Shown one piece after another: positions 10,346-21,140 of a DNA stretch of 64,000 nucleotides (its first letter is position 1; each line of letters begins with the position of its first letter). The notes under the pieces were generated by a model. The model was not told the DNA's origin, searched no databases, and saw nothing but the letters and a program-made list of their open reading frames with translations. This DNA comes from Pyropia haitanensis (lineage: Eukaryota; Rhodophyta; Bangiophyceae; Bangiales; Bangiaceae). Position numbers and translations under genes: made by a program. The stretch is from NCBI GenBank assembly GCA_008729055.1, contig SDUX01000004.1, positions 2,854,172 to 2,918,171 of the forward strand. The letters run 5' to 3'.

Positions 10346-13300
10346 TCAATCCCCACCCCCGAGCCGACCCCTACCGCCACGCCCGAGCCGACGCCAAGCC
10401 CCACTCCCGGCGTCACAGCCACGGCCACCCCCCAGCCGACAGCTACTGCCACCCCAGACCCGACGGCGACTGCCACGCCGCAGCCGACTCCTACCGCCAC
10501 GGCCGAGCCGACGCCAACGCCAACGATGACGTCGACTCCGGTGGTGAGCCCGACCCCCGTGGGGACGCCTTTGCCACCCCAGACGTCGATCAAGATCAAC
10601 GTGGGCGGCCCCGCGCTCGGCGGCTTTGCCGCCGACACCCCGGCTGCGGTGGGTGGCGTCTCGACGACACGTGTGTTTGCTGATGCACCCGTGACGGGGA
10701 CGGCGGGTCTACCAGCGGCGCTGTACACATCCTTCCGGTCCGCGCAGGCGTCGTCAGCGTTTTCCTACGCCCTGCCCGTCGACAATGGGGCGTACACCGT
10801 CAGCTTGCACTTTGCCGAGATCTGGTGGGGTACCAAGGCGCCGGGCAAGCGCATCTTTTCTGTGTCGCTCGAGGGCACGACCGTCCTGTCCAACTACGAC
10901 CTGTTTGTCGACGCTGGTGCGGACGTGGCGACGGTCAAGACGTACAACACTGCGGTGGCTGATGGGGTGCTGGACATTGAGTTCACCAGCGTGGTTCAAA
11001 ACGCGGTGGTAATGGCAATTGAGGTGACGCCCGTGGCGGGAGGCGGGGACACGCCGACGCCGACGCCGACGCCGAGTTCGACACCCCTGGTGACGGCCAC
11101 CCCCGCCCCAGAGCCGACGCCGACGCCGTCCCTGACGCCGACTCCGGTGGTGAGCCCGACCCCGGTGGGGACGCCTGTGCCACCCCAGACGTCGATCAAG
11201 ATCAACGTGGGCGGCCCCGCGCTCGGCGGCTTTGCCGCCGACACCCCGGCTGCGGTGGGTGGCGTCTCGACGACACGTGTGTTTGCTGATGCACCCGTGA
11301 CGGGGACGGCGGGTCTACCAGCGGCGCTGTACACATCCTTCCGGTCCGCGCAGGCGTCGTCAGCGTTTTCCTACGCCCTGCCCGTCGACAATGGGGCGTA
11401 CACCGTCAGCTTGCACTTTGCCGAGATCTGGTGGGGTGCCAAGGCGCCGGGCAAGCGCATCTTTTCTGTGTCGCTCGAGGGCACGACCGTCCTGTCCAAC
11501 TACGACCTGTTTGTCGACGCTGGTGCGGACGTGGCGACGGTCAAGACGTACAACACTGCGGTGGCTGATGGGGTGCTGGACATTGAGTTCACCAGCGTGG
11601 TTCAAAACGCGGTGGTAATGGCAATAGAGGTGACGCCGGTGGCGGGAGGCGGGGGCACTCCGACACCGGCGCCGACGCCAAGTGCCACGCCTGTTCCAGG
11701 TGGGCTTGTCGCCCCCGTGAAGCTGAACGTCGGCGGCCCAGCTCTCTTTGGCTACGACCCCGATGCGCCGTACGTGACGAATGGGGCTAACACGGCGACG
11801 GGAACCATCGTCAAGCCCGTGGCGGGGACGACTATGGACGCGCTGTACCACTCGTTTCGCTACGGCAAGACTGTGGCCTACGCTCTGCCCCTCCCCCCTG
11901 GCACCTACACGGTGAGCCTGCTTTTTGCCGAGGTGTACTCTCCGACGGCGGCGGTCGGCAAGCGAGTGTTTGACATTGCTATCGGAGACGCGGCGGCCGC
12001 TCCGGTGCTGCTCCCGAATTACGACCTGTTTGCGGACGCGGGGGAGGCAACCGCCGTCGCCAAGGCCTTTGAGGTGACGGTGGCAAGCGCTCCGCTGGTC
12101 ATTAATTTGGTGGCCAGCGTGCAAAACGTGGCGCTCCAGGGCATTGAGGTGGTGGTTGCTGGCTCGACTCCCACCCCCTCCCCACCCACCCCCACTCCCG
12201 ACCCTCTGGCGCTGCCAATCAAGATTGACGCGGGGGGCTCTGGCTTTGCCGGCTACCAGCCCGACGAGCCGTACGTCGCGTCGCCTGGCACGTCCTCTGG
12301 GTCGACGGTTGTTCCCATTGGCAACACGGCCGATGACGCGCTGTATCACTCCTACCGCTCGGGACCGACGGTGAGTTACGAGGTCCCCGTCCCGCCAGGA
12401 GCCTACTCAGTGGGGCTGCTGTTTGCCGAGCTGTTCACCGCTGCGGCCTCGCCCGGGGCGCGGGTCTTCTCCATCGCGCTGGGTGACGGGGCTGGGGTGT
12501 CGGTCGCGGAGTCGGCGTTTGATGTTTTTGCCTCCGCTGGCGCCGCGACGGCCTTGCGGGTTGAGTACGACGTGACGGTCGGGACGGGGCCTCTGGTCAT
12601 CACCATGGTCGCGGCAGCCACCGACTTTGACGTCGTCATCCAAGGCGTTGAGATCTACGTCGCCGGCACGCAGCCGCCGCCGCCAACTCCTGCCGACCAC
12701 TTTGCTCACGCCGTCATCGCGGACGTGCCGACGGCGATTGACCATAACGGTGACGGCGTCGAGCAGGTGACGCTCTCGGGCATCGACAGCCACACGCATC
12801 GCTTTGACAACGGGGTCGCGGGCACGCTGGTGCGGTTCACGTGGGTCAACAATGACACGGAGGAGGAGCTTGCTTCGGGGGTGTCGGCTACGGTTGTACT
12901 GCCACTTGGCAGCACAAACGTGCGCTTGGAGGTGGAGGACTCGGGCGGCGATATCAGCATCGCGTACACTGTCGTCACCGTGGCGGGTTCCCTGTCGGCC
13001 GGAGCGTACTGCTACTACTACGGGTCGGCCGCGGCGTTCCCGCTGCCTCTGTCGGTGGACAGTGACCCACGGCCGGTTTACGCGGCGGTCGCGTCGGACC
13101 TTGCCTTTCCCTCTGCGGCCGACTTTCCCACAGGCCCCCACGGAGACGGCGCTTTCGCCCAGCGGTGCGTGTTTTTCTACAACGCCCCCGCTGCGGGCAA
13201 CTACACCTTCTCGGCGGCGTACGTGGGAGGGGTCGCCCTCTACATGGACGCTGAGACCGTGTTTGATGCCAACAGTGCTGCGGCATCGTCGGCGTCTGGG

Positions 13301-15223
13301 GTTGTGGAGCTGGCCGAGGGCATGCACGAGGGCATGCTCATGTACAAGGCGGGCGCGTCGCCGGGGGTGACCGTCTCGGTCAACGGCACGGGCATCCCGG
13401 CGGGGACGATCGAATGGGACAGCGCCACTGTGGTCCCTGTTCTTACCTCCCTGTCGCCGTCCACGGGCGGCGTCGGTGGCGGGACGCAGGTGACGCTGAC
13501 GGGGATTGGCTTCTACACCTCATCGACCGACGTTTTCTTTGGTGGCGCGCCGGCGACGGGGGTGACCAAGTCGGGGACGACGTCGATCACTGCCCAGACG
13601 CCGTCGACGACGGCGGAGGGGACTGTCGACGTTACGGTCAAGACGGGGGGCTCCATCGTTGGTGAGGGTGGTACGTCCAACAGCCTGCCCTTCTCTTTCG
13701 CGGGCGCCTGCCCACCCATCAAGTTCAACCAGAAGACGGTGGCAGCCGAGTCGGGCGGCGACCTGTACATCCAGAGCCCCACAAGCATCGCACTAGGGCC
13801 TGACGGCCGCGTCTACGTTGGTCAGTACAACGAGGTGGTCAAGTCGTTTGCCATTGACGCGGACTACGTGTCGTCTGACTTTTGCACCTCCCAGTCGGTT
13901 GGCGCGTCGCGGAGCGTCCTGTCGCTCACGTTTGACCCGCTCGCACCTGGGGACGGGCTGGTGCTATACGCCGCCACTGCCATCCTGTATCATCAGCAGC
14001 GCGTGGGGCTGCCGATACAAGACTGGGACAATGGACAGGTGGTGAAGCTGACGCCCGACACCAACGGGTTTTGCTTGGGCGTCGCCGCAACGCCCATCAT
14101 CTCGGGGCTGCCTGTGGGCAACCACGACCACGGCATCCAAGGTCTGGAGTGGACCCAGGCGGGGGAGCTGCTCATCTCTGTCGGCGGGATGACAAACCTG
14201 GGCGCGAACGTGGACTCGTTCAGGCTGGGCGGTCTGGATGAGACGCCCCTGTCGGGTGCCTACCTGATCGCGGACATCCACAAGGCGGGCTTTGACGGTG
14301 CCGTGACCTACAACGGCACCACAGACGAGCGCTACGCCGTGCAGACGGGTGGGCTGGACGTCACCGTCTTTGCCGCCGGACTAAGAAACAGCTTTGACTG
14401 TGCAATTCATACCAACGGCGAGGTCTACGCCACGGACAACGGGCCGAACAGCGGATTTGGCGCCCTCGCCGTCGGCTGCTTTGACTCTTCCCCCAGCATT
14501 GGCAACCCGGACGAGCTGGTGCGCCTCACCGCAGGGAGCTACCACGGCCACCCCAACCGGAACCGCGCGCGCACCGACCCGCGGCAGTGCACCTACCACG
14601 GGCCCGACGCGCCGCCGTCGCCGGGCTACACGCCGCCGCTGGCAAACCTCAAGAAGTCGTCGATGAACGGTGTTCTGGAGTACCTGGGCAACCACTGGTG
14701 CGGCGCGCTTAAGCACAACCTGCTGCTGGCAAAGTTCAGCGGCTCGAGCAGCCCCGGCGAGACGCTGCGCGCGCAGCTGGGCGGCGGCGGTACCACCGTC
14801 ACGCAGCTGACGTCGCTGCTCCCGTTTTCCGGCCTGCTCATCGTGCCCACCGCGGCCGGCGCGGTCCTCGCGCCGCAGACGCAAAAGAACAAGGTCATCG
14901 TCTACGAGCCCGACGTGCCGTCGCCGGCCGCCGGCGCGGCGCCGGCCGTGGCGGCGGTGGAGCCGCACCGGGGCCCCCTCGGCGGGGGCAACACCGTCAC
15001 GTTTGGGGGCACCGGCTTTGGGGCGGCCCCGACCGCCACGCTCGGCGGCGTTGCGTGCACCAACGTCCGCGACATGGCGGGCGACGGCAGCAGCTTCCGC
15101 TGCACCGCCCCCGCAGGCGCGTCACCGGGCGCGCTGGTGCGGGCGGTGGTCACCCGGGGGGAGGACGGGGTGGCCAGCGGCGTGACGCCGGGCAACGGGG
15201 ACTACTGGTACATGGCCGTGTAG
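9755..15223 (+). CDS. Giant secreted protein: five malectin-type domains, PA14-like, IPT/TIG, sorbosone-dehydrogenase-like propeller
   Basis: An unbroken frame of 1,822 residues from ATG 9755; the GTG at 9707 is in frame but would spoil the signal peptide. Residues 1-32 form a signal peptide. Then come malectin-type domains at about 33-188, 279-428, 481-632, 655-802 and 823-970 (hallmarks INVGGPALGGFAAD and VSLHFAEIWWG). They are joined by Pro/Thr linkers of TPTPTP type that are likely O-glycosylated. A PKD-like segment (985-1078) and a PA14-like segment (1079-1218) follow. After these are an IPT/TIG domain (1228-1315), a glucose/sorbosone-dehydrogenase-like beta-propeller (1320-1718) and a final IPT/TIG (1732-1820). 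Malectin domains bind carbohydrate, so a cell-wall or extracellular-matrix role is likely. No membrane anchor is seen at the C terminus. Domains 1-3 are almost identical in DNA. Whether the propeller is catalytic cannot be judged. Confidence 0.85.
10031..11640 (+). repeat. Three near-identical internal malectin repeats
   Basis: A block of about 250 bases starting GCCCTGCCCGTCGACAATGG occurs at 10031, 10769 and 11375. In this block I see only one or two base changes between copies, for example GGTGCC versus GGTACC in copy 2. Copies 2 and 3 are also matched over the preceding linker and N-terminal half of the domain, giving a 606-base period. The offset from copy 1 to copy 2 is 738 bases. Both offsets are multiples of three, so the frame is kept. 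Confidence 0.9.
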
Positions 15224-15742
15224 AGGCGGTCAGTGGGGGGCACCGGCACGTGCTGGAATGGGGGGTGAGGGGTGGGGGGAGAGCGGGCGGCGCTGTTTTC
15301 GGCCCCCGTTGTTGTATCGGCAAGCGTTCTTCGGAGGCGCCCGCCCGTCCACCCCACGATCTTGGCGGGGCCGCCGGTTCTCAAGGCGACCCCAGACGGG
15401 GAATAAGCAAACACACAACCAGCGACGACCCCCTCGGCACCGCCCGCCACGGCCGCCTTTGGCACACTCACCGAAGCGGCGGCCGCGCCAAGGGCCCAGA
15501 TGAGTGTCCTACGCTGAACCATCTCTACCGCCCCCCCGCTCCCTTTCTCACGGCACACACAAAGCGCACAGCCCGCAGCGGGTCTGCCAGACGTGACGCA
15601 CGTCCCCGCCCAGCACCGAATATCATCCCCAACCCACCCTCCCCACCGACTACGCTCTCTCTCCCCCCCCCTCGTACAGCCGCCGACCCCCCTCCCCCCC
15701 TCCCAGATCCTTTTCCACGTGGACCGCCTCAGACCCCCGCGC

Positions 15743-15900
15743 CGCGTCCATCCCCGTGTCTGACTGCCCGTCCTTGACCGTCTCGGCGCCTCGGGCGGCG
15801 ACGGCGGCCGCCGCGCCGCGTCCATCCCCGTGTCTGCCTGCCCATCCTTGACCGTCTCGGCGCCTCGGGCGGCGACGACGGCCGCCGCGCCGCGTCCGCC
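15743..15900. repeat. 74-base tandem repeat (two copies plus the start of a third)
   Basis: CGCGTCC marks the unit start at 15743, 15817 and 15891, giving a regular spacing of 74 bases. The two full copies differ at only a few bases. Because 74 is not a multiple of three, the array changes frame between copies and is unlikely to be protein coding. Confidence 0.8.
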
Positions 15901-16062
15901 TTGCCGCGCGCCGTGGCCGCCGTGTCGCCACGGCCTCGATGAGCGCAGCAGACGCCGCCTCGGCCGCCACGTGCCGCGCCCGCCCCGCGCACGGTAGCGG
16001 GAGGGACATCGCCTAGACCCGCGGCTGCGGCCGCCACCACCTCGGCCGCCGCCGCCACCTCG

Positions 16063-16094
<32 letters not shown>

Positions 16095-16665
16095 CGCCGC
16101 CGCCGCCGCCGCGTCGCGTGAGGCGGCGCCCGCCGCGGCGCCCCCGCTCCACCGCAACACCCACCCCCGCGGCGGCAGCGCCCACACCACCAATACCGCC
16201 GCCGCGGCGCCCCGCTCCGCCGCGACTAGCCGCGCACCTCGACCGCCACGTCGTGACCGCCGCGGCGGCGCCGCTCTTTGGAGTAACATCGGCCGCTGTC
16301 GGTACGGCGTCGGCGACCAACGCGCAAACCACCCCCCGCCCGCCCTCACGCGACACTGCCCAGCGCCCAGCGCGCGCTCCTACGCCGCCTCGGCAGTGTC
16401 CAGCGCGCGTGCGCGCACGCTGCCAGCAAGCCCTCGGGGAGTGCCAGCACGCACTCTTGCCTACCGCCGTGACCGCCGACTCGGCGGCAAGACGCACCAG
16501 CGCCGAGACCGCACGGGACGGCCGCTACCGGCGGGGGGGGGGAGGAAGGAGGGCGGCGCCGCGGCCATGGTTGAGGAATGACAGGAGTGCAGAGGGGGGG
16601 AGACGGAAGGACCAGGGACTCCCGGTAGTCGCCACCGTGGGCAGGGAGGGGAACCATCAATTACG

Positions 16666-17145
16666 TCATTGTGCCGAGGTCGAGCGCTCAACGTAGGTGC
16701 CACCAAGGATGATGTTGCGCAGCGACGACAGCGACGACGCGGCGACGCCATCCACTGCTAGCTCCTCCGCGACGGTCAACACACCTTGAAAGTAGAAAAA
16801 AAAGCGAATGGCAGCTCGACGCCCACCTGCCGACTGGAGACGGATCGCCAAGCTTCCGAAAACCACAAACATGGCGCAGTTGCGGCCAGGACGGTAAGAG
16901 GCAAAAGCCGAGGAGAGGGCAGACCCGTCAGCGGCCACAAAATGAGGATGGCGAGGCGGGATGAGTGGGACCGGGGGCAGGCGAGGTCGCCCATTGACAT
17001 TGCTGGGCTGTTCCTCTCCCGGCTGCTCGCGTCCGCCTCTGTCGGGAGGGGCGGTGGCGCCTGCGCCGGGTGCGGCGCGGGCGGTTGGGCAAGACAGGGT
17101 GGGGGCAGATGCCGCTGCCTCTCCGTCCACCCCAGATGCGTGCAA
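16666..17145 (-). CDS. Weak candidate: C-terminal part of an unidentified hydrophobic protein
   Basis: The minus-strand frame ends with FVVFGSLAIRLQSAGG, then AAIRFFFYFQGVLTVAEELA, then a polar tail and a stop at 16666. The amino-acid mix in the last 90 residues is balanced, unlike the arginine-rich shadow frames around it. A pyrimidine tract followed by AG precedes GTGTGTTGACC, so a 42-base in-frame intron is possible just before VLTVAEE. The FFFYFQGVLTVAEE stretch is faintly like the C-terminal part of membrane-bound O-acyltransferases of the wax-synthase type, but this is only an impression. The start and any upstream exons are unresolved. Confidence 0.25.
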   Translation of the reverse strand: MHASGVDGEAAASAPTLSCPTARAAPGAGATAPPDRGGREQPGEEQPSNVNGRPRLPPVPLIPPRHPHFVAADGSALSSAFASYRPGRNCAMFVVFGSLAIRLQSAGGRRAAIRFFFYFQGVLTVAEELAVDGVAASSLSSLRNIILGGTYVERSTSAQ

Positions 17146-18041
17146 GAGGCGGCTGGGCGGACTCGCAACAGAGCAGCGCGCAGGGAGCTCTCCCCCACAA
17201 CCACCTCACTTCGCGCGGGGATGGACCGGGCTGACCCCCCCGGACAGGGGCATCGCCGCCGCCTCTGCCAACGCCGCCGCCGCCACCGCCGCCGCCGCCA
17301 CGGTCGCCGCCGCCGCCGCAGTCGCCGTCGCCACAGTCGCCGCCGCCGCAGCTGCCGCCGCTGCCAACGCCGCCGGAGCTGCGGCCGCTGCCAACGCCGC
17401 CACAGAGGCAAAGGCAGGACCGCCGCCCGGCCAACCCGCCGTGGGGCCGCCATACACGCCTAGCCGGGCCGCCGCATCCGCCGCACACCCCCCACCCCAC
17501 CGACACGAGCACCGGTGCCGCCGCCGCCGCGGCGGTCGCGGCACGACCACCATCCGGCCAGCCAGCCGCGGCGCCACCGTCCAGCCGCCACAGTGCCGCA
17601 CCCGCCCGCCCCCCGACCCCCCCCCCCCAGGACAGACGCGGCGGTGGCGCCGCGACGCGCCGCGCCGCGCCGCGCCACGCCACACCGCGCCGTGCCGCGC
17701 CGCGCCGCGCCGCGCGCACCCTCATCAGCGGCTGCTCCCCCCCCCCCACCCTGCTCACCCCCCAACCCCCATACCCTACGCCGCAGCGCGCCGATGCGGC
17801 GGCACGCGCGGTACGAGCCGCGCCACTGGGCAACCGCGGCGAGCGTGGCGCCCGTAACTGGCGGGCAGCCACGCACACTGGGGTGGAGCCGAGGGTGAGG
17901 GGCAGTGCGGGGGCGGAGCGGCGAGGGAGGGGCGGGAAAAAAAGAAAGACAGCTGGGCCGCGCCGGATCCGTCGACGCGCCGGCGAGGCGCGAACGGCGC
18001 GGGCCTCACCGACGGCCGGCGGTGGCGAGGACGGCCGCGGT

Positions 18042-18060
18042 GCTAGTGTCTATTCTACCG
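18042..18060 (+). repeat. Left terminal inverted repeat
   Basis: Nineteen bases that match the reverse complement of 19577-19595 exactly. They are AT-richer than the flanking DNA. Confidence 0.9.
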
Positions 18061-18099
18061 ACCGGATCATTTGATCCTTTTCGGATCAAATGATCCGGT
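18061..18099. repeat. Left subterminal hairpin
   Basis: ACCGGATCATTTGATCC pairs perfectly with GGATCAAATGATCCGGT across a five-base loop. It abuts the left terminal repeat directly. Confidence 0.9.
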
Positions 18100-18220
18100 T
18101 TTTCAGTGTCTGTTTTCTTCTACTTCCCGCCATCTGCCGCCTTTTCTGAGGCCAGAAACGAACTCAGCGCCGTCTCTTTGCCCTTGGGGGAGCTTGGGTG
18201 CATGCAAGCCTGAGCAGAAG

Positions 18221-19544
18221 ATGAGTTTGGCGCGTTTTTTGTCGAGTACCCGGGCCGGTTGCGCTGCACCTGGGATCGCCGCCCGCGGCACACTGTGCCA
18301 GGTCTTGCGCGCCCGCCGCGTGCCGCGGACGCACAGAAGCAGAGAGAGCCTGGCGCGTGCGGGTTCCGCACACCAGGGCCGAGCGCAGAGGGGGGGACGA
18401 CCACGGGACAGGCCCCCTCAGCCGAACGGTTGCCAGTTTCCTCCTCCTCCTTGACAGGTCTTCCCCTCTGCCCAAACCCGCGCCACGGCGGCGGCGGGTG
18501 CCCCGCCGGCGGGGGACACCCCCCAGACGCCGGTGCGGGCGGGGTCGGGCGCCGCCCCGGCGGGCGGCGGCGCCCCCAGTGGCGGCACGCCGACGGTGGG
18601 CGGCGGCGGCGGGGTGGTGGCGGCGCCGCCGTTTGGGGCCACCCCCTCGACGTATGGGACGCCCTTTGGGGTGCGCCTGCGCGGCGGGGCGGCCACCCCC
18701 GGGGTGGGGCCCTTTGCGGGGGCCCTGCTGGGGGGATTCCGCTGTGGCGGCACGCCCCCCGCGGCGGCGTCCGAGGGCAGCGTTGCCGCCGCCGGCGGCA
18801 GCGGCAGCGGCAGCGGCAGCGGCAGCGGCAGCGGCAACGGCGGGGCGCCGTCGCGCGCGGCAGCGTCGCCGGCGCCCGCCGGCAGCGGCCGCGGTAGCAG
18901 CTGCCGGGAGTTGGTCTCACCGGCGGCCGGTAAGTGGGGAGGGCCGTCGCCCTTCCCGCCGGCGGTCTTCTCGCCCTTTTTGTCGTTCCTGCCGCCGCCG
19001 GCGACGGCAAAGGGGGACGGGGTGGGGATGTGGCCGCCGGCGGAGGCGCCATCGCCTCCGCCTCCTCCGTCGCGCAGCCGTCGCCGTCGAAGCCGGCGTA
19101 GGGGTCGGAGGCGGCACAGGTGACGGCGGCTGTGCCGGCGACGACGCCGCCGCGGCGGGGGGGGGGCGCAACTCCGACGCCTCCGCCGGCGGGGGCGCCG
19201 CGGGCGCCCATGTTTGGCGCCCTTCCGGCACCGGGCAGGGGACTGTGGTGCTGGCCTTGGCGCGGCCGTCGTTTGGGGCGCCCGGTCTGGGCGCACCTGC
19301 GCTTGCTGCGCCGGGCGCGCTGGCCGCCGTGGCGGGGCCTCTGCCTGCCGCCCCTCTCGTGGCGCCCCCGGCGTCGCCTTTGCGGTCGTCTTCGCCGGCG
19401 CTGCGAACGGCGCCGCGGCCGCCGGTCGCCGCGGCCTCCCCTCACGCTGTGTCTGTAGCTCTTCGTAGCCTGGTGGAGGACAAAAAACCCTCTCAGATGC
19501 ATGGAATCGACGATTTCTGGTCAGGTCAGGCGAGGATCAAATGA
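18221..19544 (+). CDS. Possible captured coding sequence inside the element (FG-containing, frame broken or spliced)
   Basis: Inside the element three plus-strand frames in turn read as Gly/Pro/Ala/Ser-rich protein with FG dipeptides: PPFGATPSTYGTPFGVRLRG (18533 frame), APMFGALPAPG (19120 frame), and RPSFGAPGLGAPALAAPG leading to a stop at 19544. The stop lies within the right hairpin. A good donor-like site, CCGGTAAGTGGGG, sits at 18928-18940, between the first and second frames, so an intron is possible. The composition is reminiscent of FG-nucleoporins, which would make this gene-fragment capture, but no folded domain supports it. The start is undetermined; ATG 18221 (MSLARFLSSTRAG) is one candidate. 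Confidence 0.3.
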
Positions 19545-19571
19545 TCCTCAGGTGAGGATCATTTGATCCTC
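19532..19571. repeat. Right subterminal hairpin
   Basis: GAGGATCAAATGATCCTCA pairs perfectly with TGAGGATCATTTGATCCTC across a two-base loop. It uses the same 14-base core as the left hairpin. Confidence 0.9.
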
Positions 19572-19576
19572 ATCTC

Positions 19577-19595
19577 CGGTAGAATAGACACTAGC
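19577..19595 (-). repeat. Right terminal inverted repeat
   Basis: The exact reverse complement of 18042-18060. Confidence 0.9.
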
Positions 19596-20598
19596 GGCCG
19601 CTCGGCGGCTCGTCGCGCCGGCTGCGTTCAGTACACTAGCGCGCTACAACATGGAGTGCACTGTGCTCGGCACTCCCCCTTGCAGACGGCGGAATGGAAT
19701 GCATCCACTGCGCAGTGCGCCGTCGGTGGTGCGCGCACCATCTCCGCCGTCATCCGGTCAAAGATTACTTTGGTTGCTGGCCACGTCGTTTGTTCCACTT
19801 TTCTTCTAACCGGTGACAGCGGATGATACTTGCCGTGGGCGCGGGGGACCCCCCCTCGCGAGCGGTTCCTATCGGGACCAGGCGCCGGCGGAATCGGCGG
19901 CCGGCGGAATCGGCGGCCGGCGGCCGCTCCGCGCCCGATACCGGCTTCCCCTATTGCTTTCACAAAAAAAAAGGGGCAGAATCATAAAGACACAGCTTTC
20001 CGCCCGGTCCTGCTGTTCCGCACTGGCGCGCCGGCGGGCGCGCGCCCGACCCCCCCCCCCCCCGACTGGCCTGGCGACCCTGCCACAACCCAGCACCGTC
20101 GGCCCAGGGCCCTGCGCGCGCGCGCCATCGTGGAGGGGGGGGGGGAGGCGCTCCCGCGCGGGGCGCCGCACAGCCCCTTGCAGCCCCGCCGCCGCCGGCC
20201 GCGAGCCAGCCACCCGTCAGCGGCCCTCGTCACCCACCGGGCTGGCGTGTGCTGGCCGCGTGGTGGCGGCGGGCACCCCCGGCCCCGCAGCCTTGCCCCC
20301 GCGGCCGCGGGCGGCGGAGGCAGGGCGGCCCCCCGCCCCCCCCCCCCCCTCCCGCTGCCTGCACGGAGGGGGGGGCTGCGGCGCAGGCAGCGGCCGGCCC
20401 ACCGGCGGCGCCGCGTGCTCCGATCGCGAGGCGGCCGCCGCCCACAGCCACGTGGCGTCGGCCGCCCCGGCGGCGGGCGCGCGGCCGCGCGACGCGCGCG
20501 CCGCAAAGCCGCCGCCGCCACCCGCTCGCCGCGCCGCCACCGGCCACGCGCGTTGGCCGCGGCGGCCGCGGCGCCGCCCCCCCCCCCGCCCGCGGGCC

Positions 20599-20636
<38 letters not shown>

Positions 20637-21140
20637 CGCTGCCGCCGCCCGTCCCTGCCGCCACCTGCACCGGCCGCCGCCGCCGCCGCCGCTGCTGTTG
20701 CCGCCGTCCCCGCCGTCGGGCCGTGGCGCGGCACGACGACGGTGCGCCGCGCGTCGCGCCGCGCGGTCGCCGTCGCGGGTGCCGCCGCCCCGGCGCGGCC
20801 GCGTGCCGCCACAGTGCAGGCGGCCGCTGCTGCTTTCACCCCCCCCCGCCCCGTCCGCCGCCGCTCCCTCCGCACCGCTTTGGCGGGCGGTGGCGCCAGT
20901 GGGTGACGACGCCCTGCGGGTGGGGGTGGCCCCGTCGCGCCGCCGCTGCCGTCGGCCGCCTCGGCGACGGGGGCCGGGGCGCTTCCACCGCCCCCCCGCT
21001 CCCCCCCCGTCCCCGCCTGTGCTTCGTTGCCCGCCCCGCGAGAGTCCGTTTGCGTCGGCAGCCCCGCGCCGCCACCCACCCATCCCCCGGCGGTCCCCGC
21101 TTCCACCCCCCCCCCTCCCGCATCCTCGCCCGGCATCCGC
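19596..21140. other. GC-rich region upstream of the bZIP gene, no gene resolved
   Basis: The first 250 bases (19600-19850) have moderate GC and could carry a promoter. From 20030 on, C and G runs and CCG repeats dominate. Long open frames exist on both strands but are arginine-, proline- or glycine-biased without domains. The 5' part of the bZIP gene may extend into this stretch. Confidence 0.35.

Larger units (their letters stand above)
15224..18041. other. Intergenic region with minisatellite and CCG-rich DNA; one weak gene candidate
   Basis: Between the malectin gene and the mobile element. It holds a 74-base tandem repeat (15743-15900), CCG-rich DNA (16020-16120 and 17260-17400), GCCGC simple repeats (17640-17720) and a weak minus-strand coding candidate at 16666-17145, listed separately. 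Other open frames are arginine-rich shadows. Confidence 0.4.
18042..19595. mobile_element. Foldback/MITE-like DNA element with 19-bp perfect terminal inverted repeats and a hairpin at each end
   Basis: The ends GCTAGTGTCTATTCTACCG (18042-18060) and CGGTAGAATAGACACTAGC (19577-19595) are exact reverse complements. Just inside the left end is a perfect 17-base hairpin (18061-18077 with 18083-18099). Just inside the right end is a perfect 19-base hairpin (19532-19550 with 19553-19571). Both hairpins are built from the same core, GGATCATTTGATCC or its reverse complement. The outermost GCTAGC-type bases allow a TA target duplication of the Tc1/mariner or PIF type, but the duplication cannot be fixed from one copy. 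No transposase domain is seen, so the element is probably non-autonomous. The interior is GC-rich and partly protein-like. Confidence 0.8.

Noticed and set aside
17640..17720. CGCCGCGC simple repeats considered as a possible regulatory array
   Set aside because: Similar degenerate GC repeats occur throughout the window (for example 7060-7130), so there is no reason to assign function.
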